DNA of 64,000 nucleotides from Selaginella moellendorffii (taxonomy: Eukaryota > Streptophyta > Lycopodiopsida > Selaginellales > Selaginellaceae), in contig NW_003314404.1 of assembly GCF_000143415.4 (NCBI RefSeq), forward strand, positions 114,581 through 178,580, written 5' to 3'. The stretch's first letter is position 1, and every line of letters begins with the position of its first letter. A program made the translations under genes and the position numbers. Under the pieces are notes generated by a model that searched no databases, was not told the origin of the DNA, and saw only the letters and a list, made by a program, of their open reading frames with translations. Shown piece by piece: positions 42,400 through 54,237 of this stretch.

Positions 42400-44270
42400 C
42401 TCAGTGCTTCTTAACGTCCAATCCCAGCGGCAGGCTGGCGGCGAGCTCCTCGCCGCAGCCCAAGACCCCCGATCCGGCAAGGGCGTCGATGACCGCTCCA
42501 TAGTCGTGCTCCGCCACTATGAGTAAGCCTCCCGCAAGAGCCAAGCGTTGAGAATGCCCAGGAATGTGATGCTGTCCAGCGCGAAGCCCTGGAGCTGCAT
42601 CAGTCGGGTGGTTTGGTGGCTTGGTTACAGCGCCCAGATCGAGCATAGGCTGTGATCATGGAGCTCCAGGACACGGGATCCCTGTCGGGGATCATTGCAA
42701 ATACCTTTGCTGAGTTTTCGAGACTCCCGTTATCGGCGTAAGCTGCGACCAGCGAGCTCCAGGATCCCACATTACGGTAGGCTATTGCGTCGAGCGTCTG
42801 CAGCTTTTGGAGTAAACGGTCAAGAGTGCATTGCAGGAAACCACGAAGAACACCTGCATGGCTGCCTCGAGATGGAAGTGTTGGCCGTAGGCCGAGATCA
42901 AGGCCGAGCAGGCCACCGTTTTCCATTCAGGCATCCGGTCAAACAGGCACTTAGCATCTTCCGCACACGCGGTTACCATGGCGCTCCAGCACACGATGTC
43001 TTCGCGGGAGAGGAATCACATACTTTTTGCGCTCCCTGCAAGCCCCCAGCCTCGCCAAATGCTTTCATCATTGACGTTAAAGAAACCACGTCCATCTCTG
43101 GCATGGATTTAAAGCATATTTGAGCCCCGGCACAATGCCCCGCTACAGCATTTCCAGCTATCATTGTGTTCCACGCTGAAACATCTCCGTAATGGCATGC
43201 AGAAAAACAAATCGCGAGTCTCTGCCAGCTTTTTGAACAATGTGTACGCTTGTAAAAGAGTATTCCAGCTGGCCACGCTACGTACGGGCATCACATTAAA
43301 CAAGGCAATTGAAACGTCAAAATGCCCTGCTTGGGCATTTGCTAAGAGGACAGTAGTCCACGAAACGACGCCCCTCTCCTCCGGCATCACTGCCATAGCT
43401 TCGCGAAGGTTAGCGAGCTGGAAATGCCCACGCAGGATTGTGTTCCAAACACCTCTCTTGCGTCCGGTAAAATGCATGCCGCGATGAAAAGCTTCCACGA
43501 GAAAACATTGGGATGTTTGATGGCCCCAAAAGCCTTGCACGCAAGCTCCAAGTTTCCAGGCTTCCCATACCTGTGAATCAGCAAGTTGGAGCGATATCTC
43601 GCCCTCGAATCGTCGAGCAGCAGGGCAATCCAGTTCTTAGAGCTAGAGCAACCATCGCCTCATCGCAAACTCTCAGCCAACCTTGTCCTCCTCTTCGAAA
43701 AGACCATACTTTCCTGGTTGCTCCATCTTTCATCGCATACATGTTCGCAAGGAGGTCATGGGCGGCACCACCCAAGAGAGTCTTAGCTGCGTGAGCACCA
43801 TGTTCCAAATTGCTATAGCTCGTCGATGCACCCAGCAAACAATCGCCAGTCCATGGAGCTTGTTTGCAACGATCCCATGCGAAGCAACGCAAGCCATCCC
43901 AAACTTATCCAGTGCGTCCACACACGAGAAGAACCAACGTGGAGCCCGGTCTCTCCTCTTCAACCTTGATCGCACCATACACATCCAGCGCGTTTGAAAA
44001 TGCCCATTATGCGCATAAGCCGAAATCATGGCGTCCCAGGCAATCGGATCTTTATCTGGGCTTTGATCAAGGATTTTCTTGGAGTGTGTAGCACGACCGT
44101 AACCTGTTAGTATGGTGGTTACTGCAACCAAGCCCTGCACAGGCATTGTATCAAACAGAAGCTTGGTATGTTCCAGATGCCCGCTTTGGGCACTTGCTGA
44201 GAGGATTGAGTTCCAGGAAATAACATCATGCCAAGCCTCATCAAGATGCGCATTCCAGCTCACATTGCTC
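42400..44270 (-). pseudogene. PLS-class PPR gene, decayed
   Basis: Minus-strand frames, in order: DVISWNSILSASAQSGHLEH and AVTTILTGYGRATHSKKILD with DPIAWDAMISAYAHNGHFQT (44230-43985); then NLLIHRYGKPGNLELACKAF and HPNVFSWKLFIAACI (about 43590-43480); RGVVSWTTVLLANAQAGHFD and SVASWNTLLQAYTLFKKLAE (43380-43215); NVGSWSSLVAAYADNGSLEN and DPVSWSSMITAYARSG (about 42775-42640); FALDSITFLGILNAWL near 42600-42545. SW(N/S/T) and xxAYAxxG cores define PLS repeats. Frames change at least four times, so either several pieces lie together or one long gene has decayed. No DYW end was found. Confidence 0.8.
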
Positions 44271-44635
44271 CTCCACGTCCCCCGCGGACCACATCCGCCG
44301 GACTGCTGCTGCTGGCTCGTGGACGACGACGATACAACTTAGTTTAACATAAAACATACTTCACTGGTTATGGTCAACCTTGATACGAGAGTCTTTCCAC
44401 AAGTAACAGATAGAAAAGAAGCTCAAAGTCTGAATAATTAAAGCTGATGAAAAGTATTGTTGAGACGTAGCCTCAATTTCACATAGCGAATTTGCAGAGC
44501 CTAGCAAAAGCAGCTCTTCCATTAATCTAGAAGTCCAAAATTTACATATATATCCGTCGTTGTTCAGTCTGACCAAAAAATCGTCACTAACTATCAGTAG
44601 CTATCGTAGCGTAAACCAGCCACATACCATTCCAA

Positions 44636-45557
44636 CTACCCATACTTCCCCACCGCCAAGAGTCGCCCTGGGTATTTTGTTCGGTACCAGCTCTTCTTGT
44701 CCGCCTCAAGAAAGTGTAGCGTGGCGTCATCCACGGGCAGCCCCACCACAGCACCATCTTTCTCCGTCTTGACAACAATCCCACTCACCCTCAGGCTCCT
44801 TGAACGTGAATCCCATTCAACGATAACATCACCCACTTGGACACCAGGGACGATGCCAGCCACTTCATCTGGTAAGTAGTGCTTCTTGAGGATTGCAGGG
44901 AGTTCAACTTCCCCAGCCCGCCGCACAAAAACCACCTCTTCATTTCGAGGCAGACCAACCATAAGAGGCACCTTAGGAGGTAGTTCCAACTGAATCAGAA
45001 AAACACCCGATCAGGATGAATCAGGGTATTGAAGCAGTAGCTTACCGGTTCGAAGAGCTCAACAGCAGCCACCCAAGGCTGCCTGCGAAACAGGGAAACA
45101 ACCTCACCTTTCACAGTCTGCCCATTGATCGTCACAGTAACTTCTCCACCTTCCTTCCACACCATGGTCTCCTTGTAACCCACGACGATGCACGTTGGCT
45201 GTGGGCTTAACGCTAGAGTCGCAGGTGGAGTTCCGATGAAAAGAGCGACCCCTTTATCGCTACAGGTGCCCACAAACTGCAGCAGCTTCAAAGCGCCATG
45301 AGGAGGCTTCACACGAGGAGGATTCGCAGGAGGAGGAGGGTTTGGAGCCGTCCTCGGAGAGGAGGCCTTCATAAGCGCCTCAAGTTGCTAACCAAAGATG
45401 TCATTTCCAATCCACGCTATTTACTTACCTCAAGTCTCCTCCGCATGTCATCCAGCTGCTCCTGGAGCTCTTCCTTCTTCTTGCTCTTACTCCGCCCAAA
45501 CAGCTTCTTCTCGGCTGCACTTATCTTGCTCTTACACCGGGCTACCAGCCTCTCCAT
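44636..45557 (-). CDS. Uncharacterised three-exon gene, 274 aa
   Basis: Exons 45557-45429, 45387-45046 and 44989-44636 (all phase 0; introns 41 and 56 bp). Residues 1-50 form a basic coiled coil (KKKEELQEQLDDMRRRLEQL); 50-75 are proline-rich (NPPPPANPPRVKPP). The rest is a predicted all-beta module in two parts, with VTVTINGQTVKGEVVSLFRR, PWVAAVELFEP, PPKVPLMVGLPRNEEVVFVR, VGDVIVEWDSRSRSLRVSGI and VVGLPVDDATLHFLEADKKS. The repeating strand pattern suggests SH3/Tudor-like barrels, but no family is recognised. The frame is clean and conserved in style with intact genes, so it is probably expressed. An in-frame ATG 54 bp upstream is possible. Confidence 0.75.
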
Positions 45558-45689
45558 CTCCACAGAAACCAAAACCCTACCAAAATTCGAAACTTTAGGG
45601 CAGAATGACAAAGTTTACGAGGAAAAGCTCCATTTGGACCAGAGGTATCGATTGATGCTTTTGCCCGAAAAAGTGTGGTGAGTGATCTG

Positions 45690-47620
45690 AGAGGAAGAAG
45701 GTGCGCGGGGTGAGGCCGGATCTGGATGTGAATGCTGCTGTGTGTGGAGGGGAAGCAGGAGTTGGTCCCGATTCTTTGGACGATTTTGATGATGACGCTT
45801 TCGAGGAGATTGATAGGCTTTGACGCGATGGAGGTTCTGCAGCAGACATGCCAACGTATCTCCGGAAGCTCAATGTGTCCCAAAGGGATGCAGCGCTACT
45901 TCTGATTGTTGCGGGGCCGCGAAGTGGAAAGGTACACACTTTTTTTTTTTTTTTCTTCATTGCTAGTTTTTCTGACTACTTCGATTCGTTTATCAGACCT
46001 CTACAATGGTCGCACGTATTCTGACACTGTTAAACGAGGTATGCAGTGCAGTGCAGTCCTCTCTCTCTCTCGCCCTCTTTTGTTGCAAAGCTCAAGGGTT
46101 CGGCACAGGGGGTAGACTCCAAGAACAATGACCTTCACAACAGCTGCTGCAACGGAGATGATGGACCGCGTCGCTGCTGTGGTGGGGAAGGAGGCGTCCA
46201 AGGAACTTATGATCTCGATGTTTCATTCCTTTTGTTTGCAACTCTGTCGCTCTCATGCGGAGAAGTAAGCTGTTCCCTAATGGTAAAAGCGTGCAGTGTA
46301 CTGCAACATCCTTCTTTCACACAGCGTTAGCGGAATGTCACAACACTTGGGCATATGTACTCGTTGACGAATTCCAAGATACGAGTGTGATGCAGTACAA
46401 GCTTTTGCGGCTTCTTTCTCTGCACGGGAGGGTCACTGTGGTTGGGTCGGATATCACCAGGTACGTTCTGCTAATATTTAACTTTTGCTAGTCCGTTTTC
46501 AGCTTCAATGGTGCCAACTCTCTCGGTTTTTCCACATTCCGGAATGACGTTCCAAACTACAAAGAGGTCTGAAAACCTGAAATAAATAACGTAGTCATGT
46601 GAGTTGTTGTCTGCGTGCTTAGGTGAGACCACAACAAAATTATCGCTCGACTGGCTGCATTGTAGAAGCAGTGAGATGTTCAACATAATGATTCAGGCTG
46701 CAGTGCTAAAGTTGTGCGAATGGATAACGATTTTGGAGAAAAGGTATCAGGAATTCAGAACATATATATTTTTGGTTCTCCAGACAGTTGTTATGGAGTG
46801 CCGAAATGAAGAAGCACAGTGCACATTTGTGGTCGATGAAATCCTGGAAATGGCATCAGTGGCCAGTGACATCAAGCCGGTGTTTGCAAACTTTGCTATA
46901 CTCTACAGGCAACAGGTGTGTATTTGATTTCGTCATTTTCTCTTGTAGGTCACAGGCAAAATATTTCAATCTGCTTTCCGTAGTCGAAAGATTCCGTTCA
47001 ATATGCATGGAGTAGCAGTCTACTGCAAGAAGGTTTCATGCTCGCTTTTCTTTTCTAGTTGGCTGACTTTCATTGCATATTGTAGGTGGTTAAAGACGTG
47101 ATTGCTTTATTGTGGACATCCTTAGGAAGAAGTGGGACCGTGTTTGAAAGAAGAGTATTTAAGGCGTTATATCGTGGTGATAAAACGGAAAAAAGGAAGG
47201 TATGATATCTGTTTTGTGTCTTATACAGACATTGGGAATTTTCAGGCAGTGAAGTATGTTGCAAAAAATGAAATTTGTAGTTTTCTTGAAGCAGCAGAGA
47301 TTATTTTTACGGCAAAAGTTTCGGGTGCCTTTAGCATTATAGATGCGTGGCCAAGGCCGTAAAAATCAGATTTTACGATGAATTGCATTTTGAACCAGGA
47401 ACAATCTTTGTCGAGCCTAGTGACCGCTGTATTGAATATGCTATCTCAGGTAAGAGTAAGTTTCTCTACAAGATGCTTATCCTGTTATGCAGAGATGCTC
47501 TTTTGAATCTCGTGAACGAGGATGAAGATTGTCGGACTGTGAGCAAACATTCTTCTTCGAAATATGTCTAACTTGTGTTGGACTCCAGGTGTTGGACTAT
47601 CTTTTGGATGATATTTCCCA
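45690..47620 (+). pseudogene. UvrD/SRS2-like ATP-dependent DNA helicase pseudogene
   Basis: The motifs of a plant SRS2-like superfamily 1 helicase appear in order: YLRKLNVSQRDAAL (Q motif) and LLIVAGPRSGK with TSTMVARILTLLNE across an intron (motif I, about 45850-46018); MTFTTAAATEMMDRV (Ia); MISMFHSFCLQLC (Ib); YVLVDEFQDTSVMQYKLLRL (motif II, about 46357-46416); SFNGANSLGFSTFRNDVPNY; VRPQQNYRSTGCIVEA (motif IV); ECRNEEAQCTFVVDEILEMA; FANFAILYRQQ; then HGVAVY and AKNEICSFLEAAE. These enzymes remove recombinase filaments during repair. A stop (EEIDRL then TGA at about 45821), a deletion before motif I and further shifts disable it. Small introns remain. Confidence 0.82.
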
Positions 47621-48249
47621 GGAAACTAAGATCTCGTGCTATACCAGAGAATGGAAGACGAGCTAAATTGGCGGAGGCGCGAGCCAAAGCGGAGGCCGAA
47701 GAGCGGCAGAGACAACTTCGGGAGCAGGCAGAGGCCGAAGCCAACAAAGCGCTGGAAGAGGCGAAGGATGCCGCTGCTCTCGCCAACGAGCTGGAGGAAG
47801 AGGGAAAGGAGCTGGCTAAACAGGAAGCACAGGCGGTTGCCAACCCTCAAAAGGCCAAAGACAAAGCCAAGGCTGCGGCAGCGTCGCTGGAAGTTCTGGG
47901 GGCAAAGATGAAGGATATTGGAGCTTCCATCAGCGAGACATCGCAGAATGGCTTGGGTGGTTTCTTCAAGCGAGGCACAGTGGCTGCCGAGAAAGAAGAA
48001 GAGAGTCAGGAGGAGGAAGAAGAAGTGAAGGCAAAGTTTGGTCTGGGAAACTTGTTTAAGAGGAGCAAGGCCACAGTATCACTCCATCGCAAGCAAAGAA
48101 AGTTCCTTCTACCAAAACGAAGACCCCAAGTCACGATTGCCACCACCGCCAGCGATGAGGACGAAGGCTCCGAGAGAGACGAGCAAGGCCCAAAGCTCGA
48201 GAGGAAAGAAGAGTACTGGGAGGATTGTTCAAGCTATATATATCGATGA
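47575..48249 (+). CDS. Alanine/glutamate-rich coiled-coil ORF, fused to the helicase remnant
   Basis: A 224-codon frame: after about 20 codons overlapping the helicase remnant (whose frame reads VLDYLLDDISQ), it runs GRRAKLAEARAKAEAEERQR, ALEEAKDAAALANELEEEGK, then GLGGFFKRGTVAAEKEEESQ and FGLGNLFKRSKATVS, an imperfect repeat of G-x-FFKR/LFKR. The acidic coiled coil plus repeated FKR motif could be the 3' exon of a longer gene whose 5' part is lost. The start codon is TTG-like in this frame, so no true start is evident. Function unknown. Confidence 0.4.
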   Translation: MLDSRCWTIFWMIFPRKLRSRAIPENGRRAKLAEARAKAEAEERQRQLREQAEAEANKALEEAKDAAALANELEEEGKELAKQEAQAVANPQKAKDKAKAAAASLEVLGAKMKDIGASISETSQNGLGGFFKRGTVAAEKEEESQEEEEEVKAKFGLGNLFKRSKATVSLHRKQRKFLLPKRRPQVTIATTASDEDEGSERDEQGPKLERKEEYWEDCSSYIYR

Positions 48250-48602
48250 GTAACTCGATAGTATATTGTACAAACCATGATATCGTTTGTAAAGCAATCA
48301 AAAGGAGGTATTTTGCGTTGTATGCTTTTGTGCAGGAAGTTGCTTGCTGCTATGACGCAAAGTGGTGTGCGCGGGATTGAGAGAGCAAGGCTGTGGAGAG
48401 ATGGAGGAGGAGTTTGTGCTTTGAAGAATCAACCATGGCCATTGTCTCGTTTGAGAAGATTTAAGATTTCTTTGGTAGTAGCAGCAGCAGCTACTGGCGA
48501 GGAGGTCCTGATTGATGCGTTGGTTGGAGTTGGAGGGCGACGCCGGAGTGCAAGCCAAGAACAACTCAAGGTGATTTAAATCATTGTACAAACCTTCTCA
48601 AC

Positions 48603-48812
48603 AGACGTTAGTCCGTTGAATCTTTACTCACAACCTTGCCTATAAGTAAAATGTATCTCATGTTGGTTTTGTTTTTCTTTTGTTTATATGTGTATGGATC
48701 TTAGGGGGCAAGCTTGGACAAGAACTTGAAGGTCTTGGAGTAAAAACGGTTGGAGATCTCTTGCAGTTTTCCGAAGTGAAATTGCAGGATATGTATGGCC
48801 CAAACACCGGGT
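48603..48812 (+). pseudogene. POLH fragment: exon 6 end, intron 6, exon 7
   Basis: AGACGTTAGTCCGTTGAATC through CCTATAAGTAAAATG (exon 6), the intron, then GGGGGCAAGCTTGGACAAG to ATGTATGGCCCAAACACCGG and GTAAG (exon 7 and donor). Small deletions exist. The exon 7 donor is directly followed by a PPR gene start region, so two loci were joined here. Confidence 0.82.
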
Positions 48813-49640
48813 AAGAAGCTTTATTCTGAGCTCTCTTCTTCAGCTTCTTCAGCTTCTTCTTCTTCCTCAGCAGCAGCATTAGGGTTCCAGCAGCATCAGC
48901 AGCATCAGCAAGTGCAGGAGTACGCGGCTCTGCTGCAGTCGTGCGTTGATGGGGGCAACCTCCTCCACCGGAGCATTGTCGCCAAGGATCTGGAGCAGCA
49001 CGTCTCTCTCTGGAATTGCCTGGTAAACATGTACGTCCGGTGTGGGGATGTGCAGGTGGCGCACGCTGTGTTCGACAGGATGCAGAAGAGGAATATGGTG
49101 TCTTGGGCTGCCATGATCGCAGCAAATGCCCAGCACGGGCATTGGGTTCAGGCATTCCGACTGTTCCGGATGCGGGGCCCAACAGCCACACATTTGTGGC
49201 GCTGCTCAGCGCTGCTGTCTCCAAAACAGCAAATGGATCGAGTCGCTCATCCGTGAGAAAGAAGCTGGCATGGAAGAAGCCGGAGTCAGAGAAGAACCAA
49301 CATCAACAACAACAACAACGGTGGTCGCAAGTGCCCTCATCAACATGTACACCAAGTGTGGCAGCCTGGAGAATGCAGTTGCTGTGTTTCAAGGGATGGC
49401 TTGCCAACAAAAGGATATTGTGTCTTGGACTTCACTTGTAGGAGCGTATGCCCAGCAAGGCCATTCTGTTGGTGCTGCAGTTCACTTTCAGCGCATGTTG
49501 CTTCAAGGCCTCATGCACAACGAGGATTTCTGGCCGTGTGTGGGGATAAGATTCCACACACCATGTTGGGGAAGAATTGGGGCATTGGTTGCAGCGGGGA
49601 TTTGCTGCGGTGGTCTGCCAGGTGAAATATGGTGCTGACC
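48813..49640 (+). pseudogene. PLS PPR gene with frameshifts
   Basis: Frame 1: VQEYAALLQSCVDGGNLLH, then EQHVSLWNCLVNMYVRCGDV, AVFDRMQKRNMVSWAAMIAA and NAQHGHWVQAFRLFRM. A 1-nt shift near 49172 is needed to continue GPNSHTFVALLSAAVSK, and a second shift near 49235 for WIESLIREKEAGMEEAGV, SALINMYTKCGSLENAVAVF and DIVSWTSLVGAYAQQGHSVG. The two shifts could be sequence errors; otherwise it is a young pseudogene. The serine-rich start (SSSASSASSSSSAAA) may be partly inherited from low-complexity sequence beside the POLH fragment. Confidence 0.75.
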
Positions 49641-50787
49641 GTGTGATTATCTGTCTCCTGTGTTATGCTGTGGGGTCTGAGAATCCAAAGAACAGTGGGA
49701 ATTGTGGGGGGGGGGGCAATTGTAACTACCCTTGAAAGAGGAAATTGGTATACAGATTAAGCACATCTCCTGTCCAACACAATATCCCACCCCCTTTCCC
49801 GGGCCTTATCCAGATTCAAAACGACCACATGGTCCCAGGTTTTCCAATACCGGATGCTATGCCCATGCCGCTTGTTGTATCAAGGTGATGCCGACATAAT
49901 GGAGCAAGATCTCAACGTCCGAAGGTATTTGTTTTCATTTACTAGGATGCCATTCACTATAACATGTGTATAGGAATTTTTTCGTTGCCAATGGAGATGG
50001 TCTTCTGAAGGGTGTTGTAGACAATGCTGCCGAGAACAGCTAGATATTTGTCACAGTTACGGAGCAGCCAAAACAGAAATATTCTCCAAGTGGCACAGAA
50101 AATGTGTCTCAGGAAAGGCCCCGGTTAACCCCCTCTTAGTCATTAGGATTAGTGCCTTCAGCCATGTGACTTTTCAATCTTTGGCTCCACCATTGGCGCT
50201 AGCATTGCTATCATCCTGCTATTTTCTTCACTTTTACTAGTAGCTCTGCTCACATGTGCATACAAAGCTCTTGCAGAAACAAAGAAAGCTGAACAATTGC
50301 TAGGAATAATGTTCACTTTAATAACCACCAGGTGCTTGACTTATGCATAGTAAACCACCTCCACATTGTGAAGGTTCTTGTTGAAAGTGTTAAACATGAT
50401 TTTGATTCTACTTGAGTTTGTGTTTCATGTGTCTTCAACTTACATTTCTTGTTTGTGGTTGTTTGGAAAGTACTACACAATGATGAGGGGGCCTAAAAGG
50501 CTTGGAGTTACATTACATGGCCAGAATGCAAAGACTAGGTAAATGATTTTAAAGGTGCACAATACAAAAGATTCAACAGTTTGAAAGAGGCAAAGCTTTT
50601 CATTAATGAGGAAGAAACATGTTTTAAAGTTGTGGGCCAAATAGGGTGGTGGGAAGACCCCAAGTACTATGTCTGCATTGCCAGGTTTGTTGAGGGCCAC
50701 AGCCAGGCCTCTTGAGGAAGTAGTAGTTAGTGCATCATAGGAAGAACAAAAATACATTCTAACAAATGACTGAGTTTAGAGTGTGAA
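49641..50787 (+). other. Spacer with a possible receptor-kinase transmembrane remnant
   Basis: Mostly unassigned. Around 50185-50285 the plus strand encodes FGSTIGASIAIILLFSSLLL followed by VALLTCAYKALAETKKA, a glycine-rich then hydrophobic stretch like the membrane segment of LRK10/WAK-type kinases. A G11 run lies at 49706-49716. No intact gene was found. Confidence 0.4.
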
Positions 50788-53270
50788 ATAATTGTATAAG
50801 AAAAATGTGAATAATGTGTGAGAGATGTAAGAAATAAAACATGTAGGAAATAGAATCTTAACTTATAAAAAATATAAGTGAAATAGTGTGTGAAATATGA
50901 ATGTTATTATGTGAAATAACATGAATAACATGTGAAGTAATATGCAAATGTTTTTAGCTGTCTTTGAAATTTGTGTGAAGTATTCCATGTCAGAATATGT
51001 ATGTGTTTACATATGTAAAATCATATATAAATGTTACTAAATATGTAAGTTTCTATATAAAGTGGAAATCAATGTGTAATCAATTTAAAATTGACTATGC
51101 ATCCACTGTACATAAAAATTACAGATAGTTCACATATATTTTTTGTAACTCATAATGGTTTGATGCTCTGATTATAAAAAAAACTCTTGAGTAAATGAGA
51201 TAAAAAAGAACAAAAAAAAAAAAAAACTGCAAAATGTGATCTAAATCATCCTATAAAGAACTTTTTTTAAACAAAAAGAAGAATAAAGAGAAAATGAATA
51301 TAATGATGGTAATTTGATGCAACAAGTTTGATGTTTCTTCAGAGCCATGTGCATTATGTTCACTGATTATAGTAGTTTTGGTCCCAGTATTGAGATGTGA
51401 CTTTTGAACAACAGCGGTTTCTTTGTCATTCATTAATGATACTCTGGTTTTATATGATTAAATTGTTAAGTACTACAGTTACATTGTCAACATTATCATA
51501 TATGAGACTTGTACGTCCATGACATATTCAATGGTAGCAATTCTCCTATCCATCTCTAGAAAGCAAAAGTGAAAACTACCAAAACACTTAACAACATTAT
51601 GTGTGGGCAAAAAATGTATTTGTTTCTATGAACAAATTTGAGCAAGATATCCAGCAAACACCAAAAATAATAAATACTACTATGCAAAGGCCTTTTAGCT
51701 TCAAATTAAGAACATGATGCGCCATCTCTCGATTTCTTTAGTGTGAAAACTTCACTTACATAAATTGTATAAAAAAGAATGAAATTTTTATGTGGGATGT
51801 AAGAAATAAAACGTGTAATATAAAAATGTTTTTAAGAAAAAAGTGAAATAGTGAGTAAAATGTAAATGTTTTTATGTGAAATAACATTAATAACATGTGA
51901 AGTAATATGCAAATGTTTTTAATTGTCTTTGACATTTGTGTGAAATATTCTATGTGAGAATATAAGTGTTTATATATGTGTAATAATATATAAATACTAC
52001 GTATCACTAAATCTATAAGTTTTTATTTAAAGTGGATAGGCATTCACTTTACATAAAAATTACAGATAGTGCACATATAATTTTTGTAACTCATAATGGT
52101 TTGATACCCTGATTATAAAAAAACTCTTGAGTAAATGAGATAAAAAAGAACAAAAAAAAAAAAAAACTGCAAAATGTGACATAAATCATACTGTAAAGAA
52201 CTTTCTTTAAACAAAAAAAAAGAATAAAGAGAAAATGAACATAGTGATGGTAATTTGATGCAACAAGTTTGATGTTTTTTCAGAGCCACATGTATTATGT
52301 TCACCAACTATAGTAGTTTTCATCCCAGTACTGAGGTGTGACTTTTGAACAACAGTGGTTTCTTTGTCATTCATTAATGGTACTTTGGTTTTATGTGATT
52401 AGATTGTCAAGTACTATAGTTACATTGTCAACATTATCATATATGAGACTTGTACATCCATGAAATATTCAAAACATATAAATGTTTTAGATTGTCTTCA
52501 TGCTCTATTCAATGGTAGCAATTCTCCTATCCATTTCTAAAAAGCAAAAGTGAAAACTACCAAAACACCTAACAACATTATGTGTGGGCAAAAAATGTAC
52601 TCGTTTTTGTGAACAAGTTTGAACAAAATATCTAGTAAACACCAAAAATAATAAATATTGCTATGCAAAGGTCCTTTAGCTTCAAATTGAGAACAGTATG
52701 CACCACCTTTCGATTTCTTTCAGTGTGAAAACTTAACTTACATAAATTGTATAAAAAAGAATGTGAAATATATATGTGGGATGTAAAAATAAAACGTGTA
52801 ATATAAAAATCTGTTAAAAAAAAGTGAAATAGTGTTTAAAATGTAAATGTTTTTATGTTAAATAAAATTAATAACATGTGAAGGAATATGCAAATGTTTT
52901 TAGTTGTCTTTGACATTTGTGTGAAATATTCCATGTGAAAATATAAGTGTTTACATATGTGCAATAATATATAAATACTACGTATCACTAAATCTATAAG
53001 TTTTTATATAAAGTGGATAGGCATCCATTTTACATAAAAATTACAGATAGTTCACATATAGGTTTTGTAACTCATGATGGTTTGATACCCTGATTATAAA
53101 AAAAACTCTTGAGTAAATGAGATAAAAAAGAATAAGAAAAGAAAGAAACTGCAAAATGTGATCTAAATCATCTTGTAAAGAACTATTCTTAAACAAAAAG
53201 AAGAATATAGAAAAAGTGAAAATGATTTGATGCAAGAAGTTTGATGTTTCTTTGTTAACAAGACAATTAA
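50788..53270. repeat. AT-rich tandem array, about 2.5 copies of a 0.97-kb unit
   Basis: Units begin near 50790, 51763 and 52745 at AAATTGTATAAAAAAGAATG-like sequence. The landmark ACAGATAGTTCACATAT recurs at 51121, 52062 and 53043 (spacing 941 and 981 bp), and CTCTTGAGTAAATGAGAT recurs after each. Units 2 and 3 are the most alike; unit 1 is more diverged. No coding content is evident. Confidence 0.85.
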
Positions 53271-53611
53271 ACAACTTTTATGTTTTGATGGATAAAAACA
53301 ATTCAATAGTCAACTTCATTTCTGCCAGCACACCAAAAACAATTAATTAGTTAGAGCCTAATACTAAGCTGGTTTAGTATTTGCTGGACATACAGCACAG
53401 CATGCGTTGCCCATTATTTAAGGAGCGAGCGTAGCTACAGGGCTCATTCACAAAATAGCTTGTAAGTTCTATGTTTCCTTGTTCTTCTTCTTTTTTGGAC
53501 TGGCTACATTGGTAGGTGTTATTTCTCACATATGTGTCCAATCTCTCATCTTTTAACTTCTGTTGAACAGGCAACTCTTGGGCATGCTCGAACAACTCCT
53601 GGTTTTGATGC

Positions 53612-54090
53612 TTGCAGGAATTGAACTTCTATGGGCAGATCATTCTGGAAGGGGAAAGATCATGCAGAACGAGCATTTCAAAGGATGGAAAAACTTATGC
53701 ATTCAGCTGCAAGCTCACCACTGGTACTGACTACGACTCATCTCAGATTGGAGTTATAGAAGGCATACATTCAAAACATATGAATGCTTTAGATTGGTTT
53801 CAAGGGTGGTTTATGAATCTGGGAGTACTCGTGACTTTATCACTGATACTTTCACCATCGAGCTGAAGGATGGACCAGAGCTATTCACCTTCAACTCCAA
53901 AGGTGTTATTAATATTCAGAAAGCAAAGAACATGTTTCCAGTGAACGGTGGTATTTTTGGGGAGGACACAATCGTCGGCAGGTTTGTGCAAGAAGTGATT
54001 TATTCTCCTCCAAGTCTTTTGTTGAAGATCACTGCTACTCTCTACATCATGCCTTACTCATGTGGCTCAATCTCCATGAAGGTTGAGTAA
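53612..54090 (+). other. Two overlapping open frames, unknown protein fragment
   Basis: 53612-53800 gives LEGERSCRTSISKDGKTYAF and CKLTTGTDYDSSQIGVIEG; a shifted frame continues RVVYESGSTRDFITDTFTIE, LFTFNSKGVINIQKAKNMFP and GRFVQEVIYSPPSLLLKITA to a stop at 54090. The strand-rich pattern looks like a real protein broken by one frameshift near 53800. No family was recognised. It lies just upstream of the receptor ectodomain fragment. Confidence 0.4.
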
Positions 54091-54237
54091 AATGCGCATG
54101 CTGCCCCCTATCCTTGCAGATCCAATCTCAATAGAGATTGAGATAATAATAAGTCTTCACCAGTAAGTGTTCAAGTGTGAGCATTGGATAGATAGCATGA
54201 AAATATGCCAAACGCATTCTAGTCCCACTGGTAGACT

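Noticed and set aside
47575-48249. Calling the coiled-coil frame the true C-terminus of the SRS2-like helicase
   Set aside because: Known helicases of this type have no such tail and the frames are not joined by a convincing intron.
50788-53270. CRISPR-like or satellite centromere array
   Set aside because: Units near 1 kb, only 2.5 copies, eukaryotic context; no short direct repeats with spacers.
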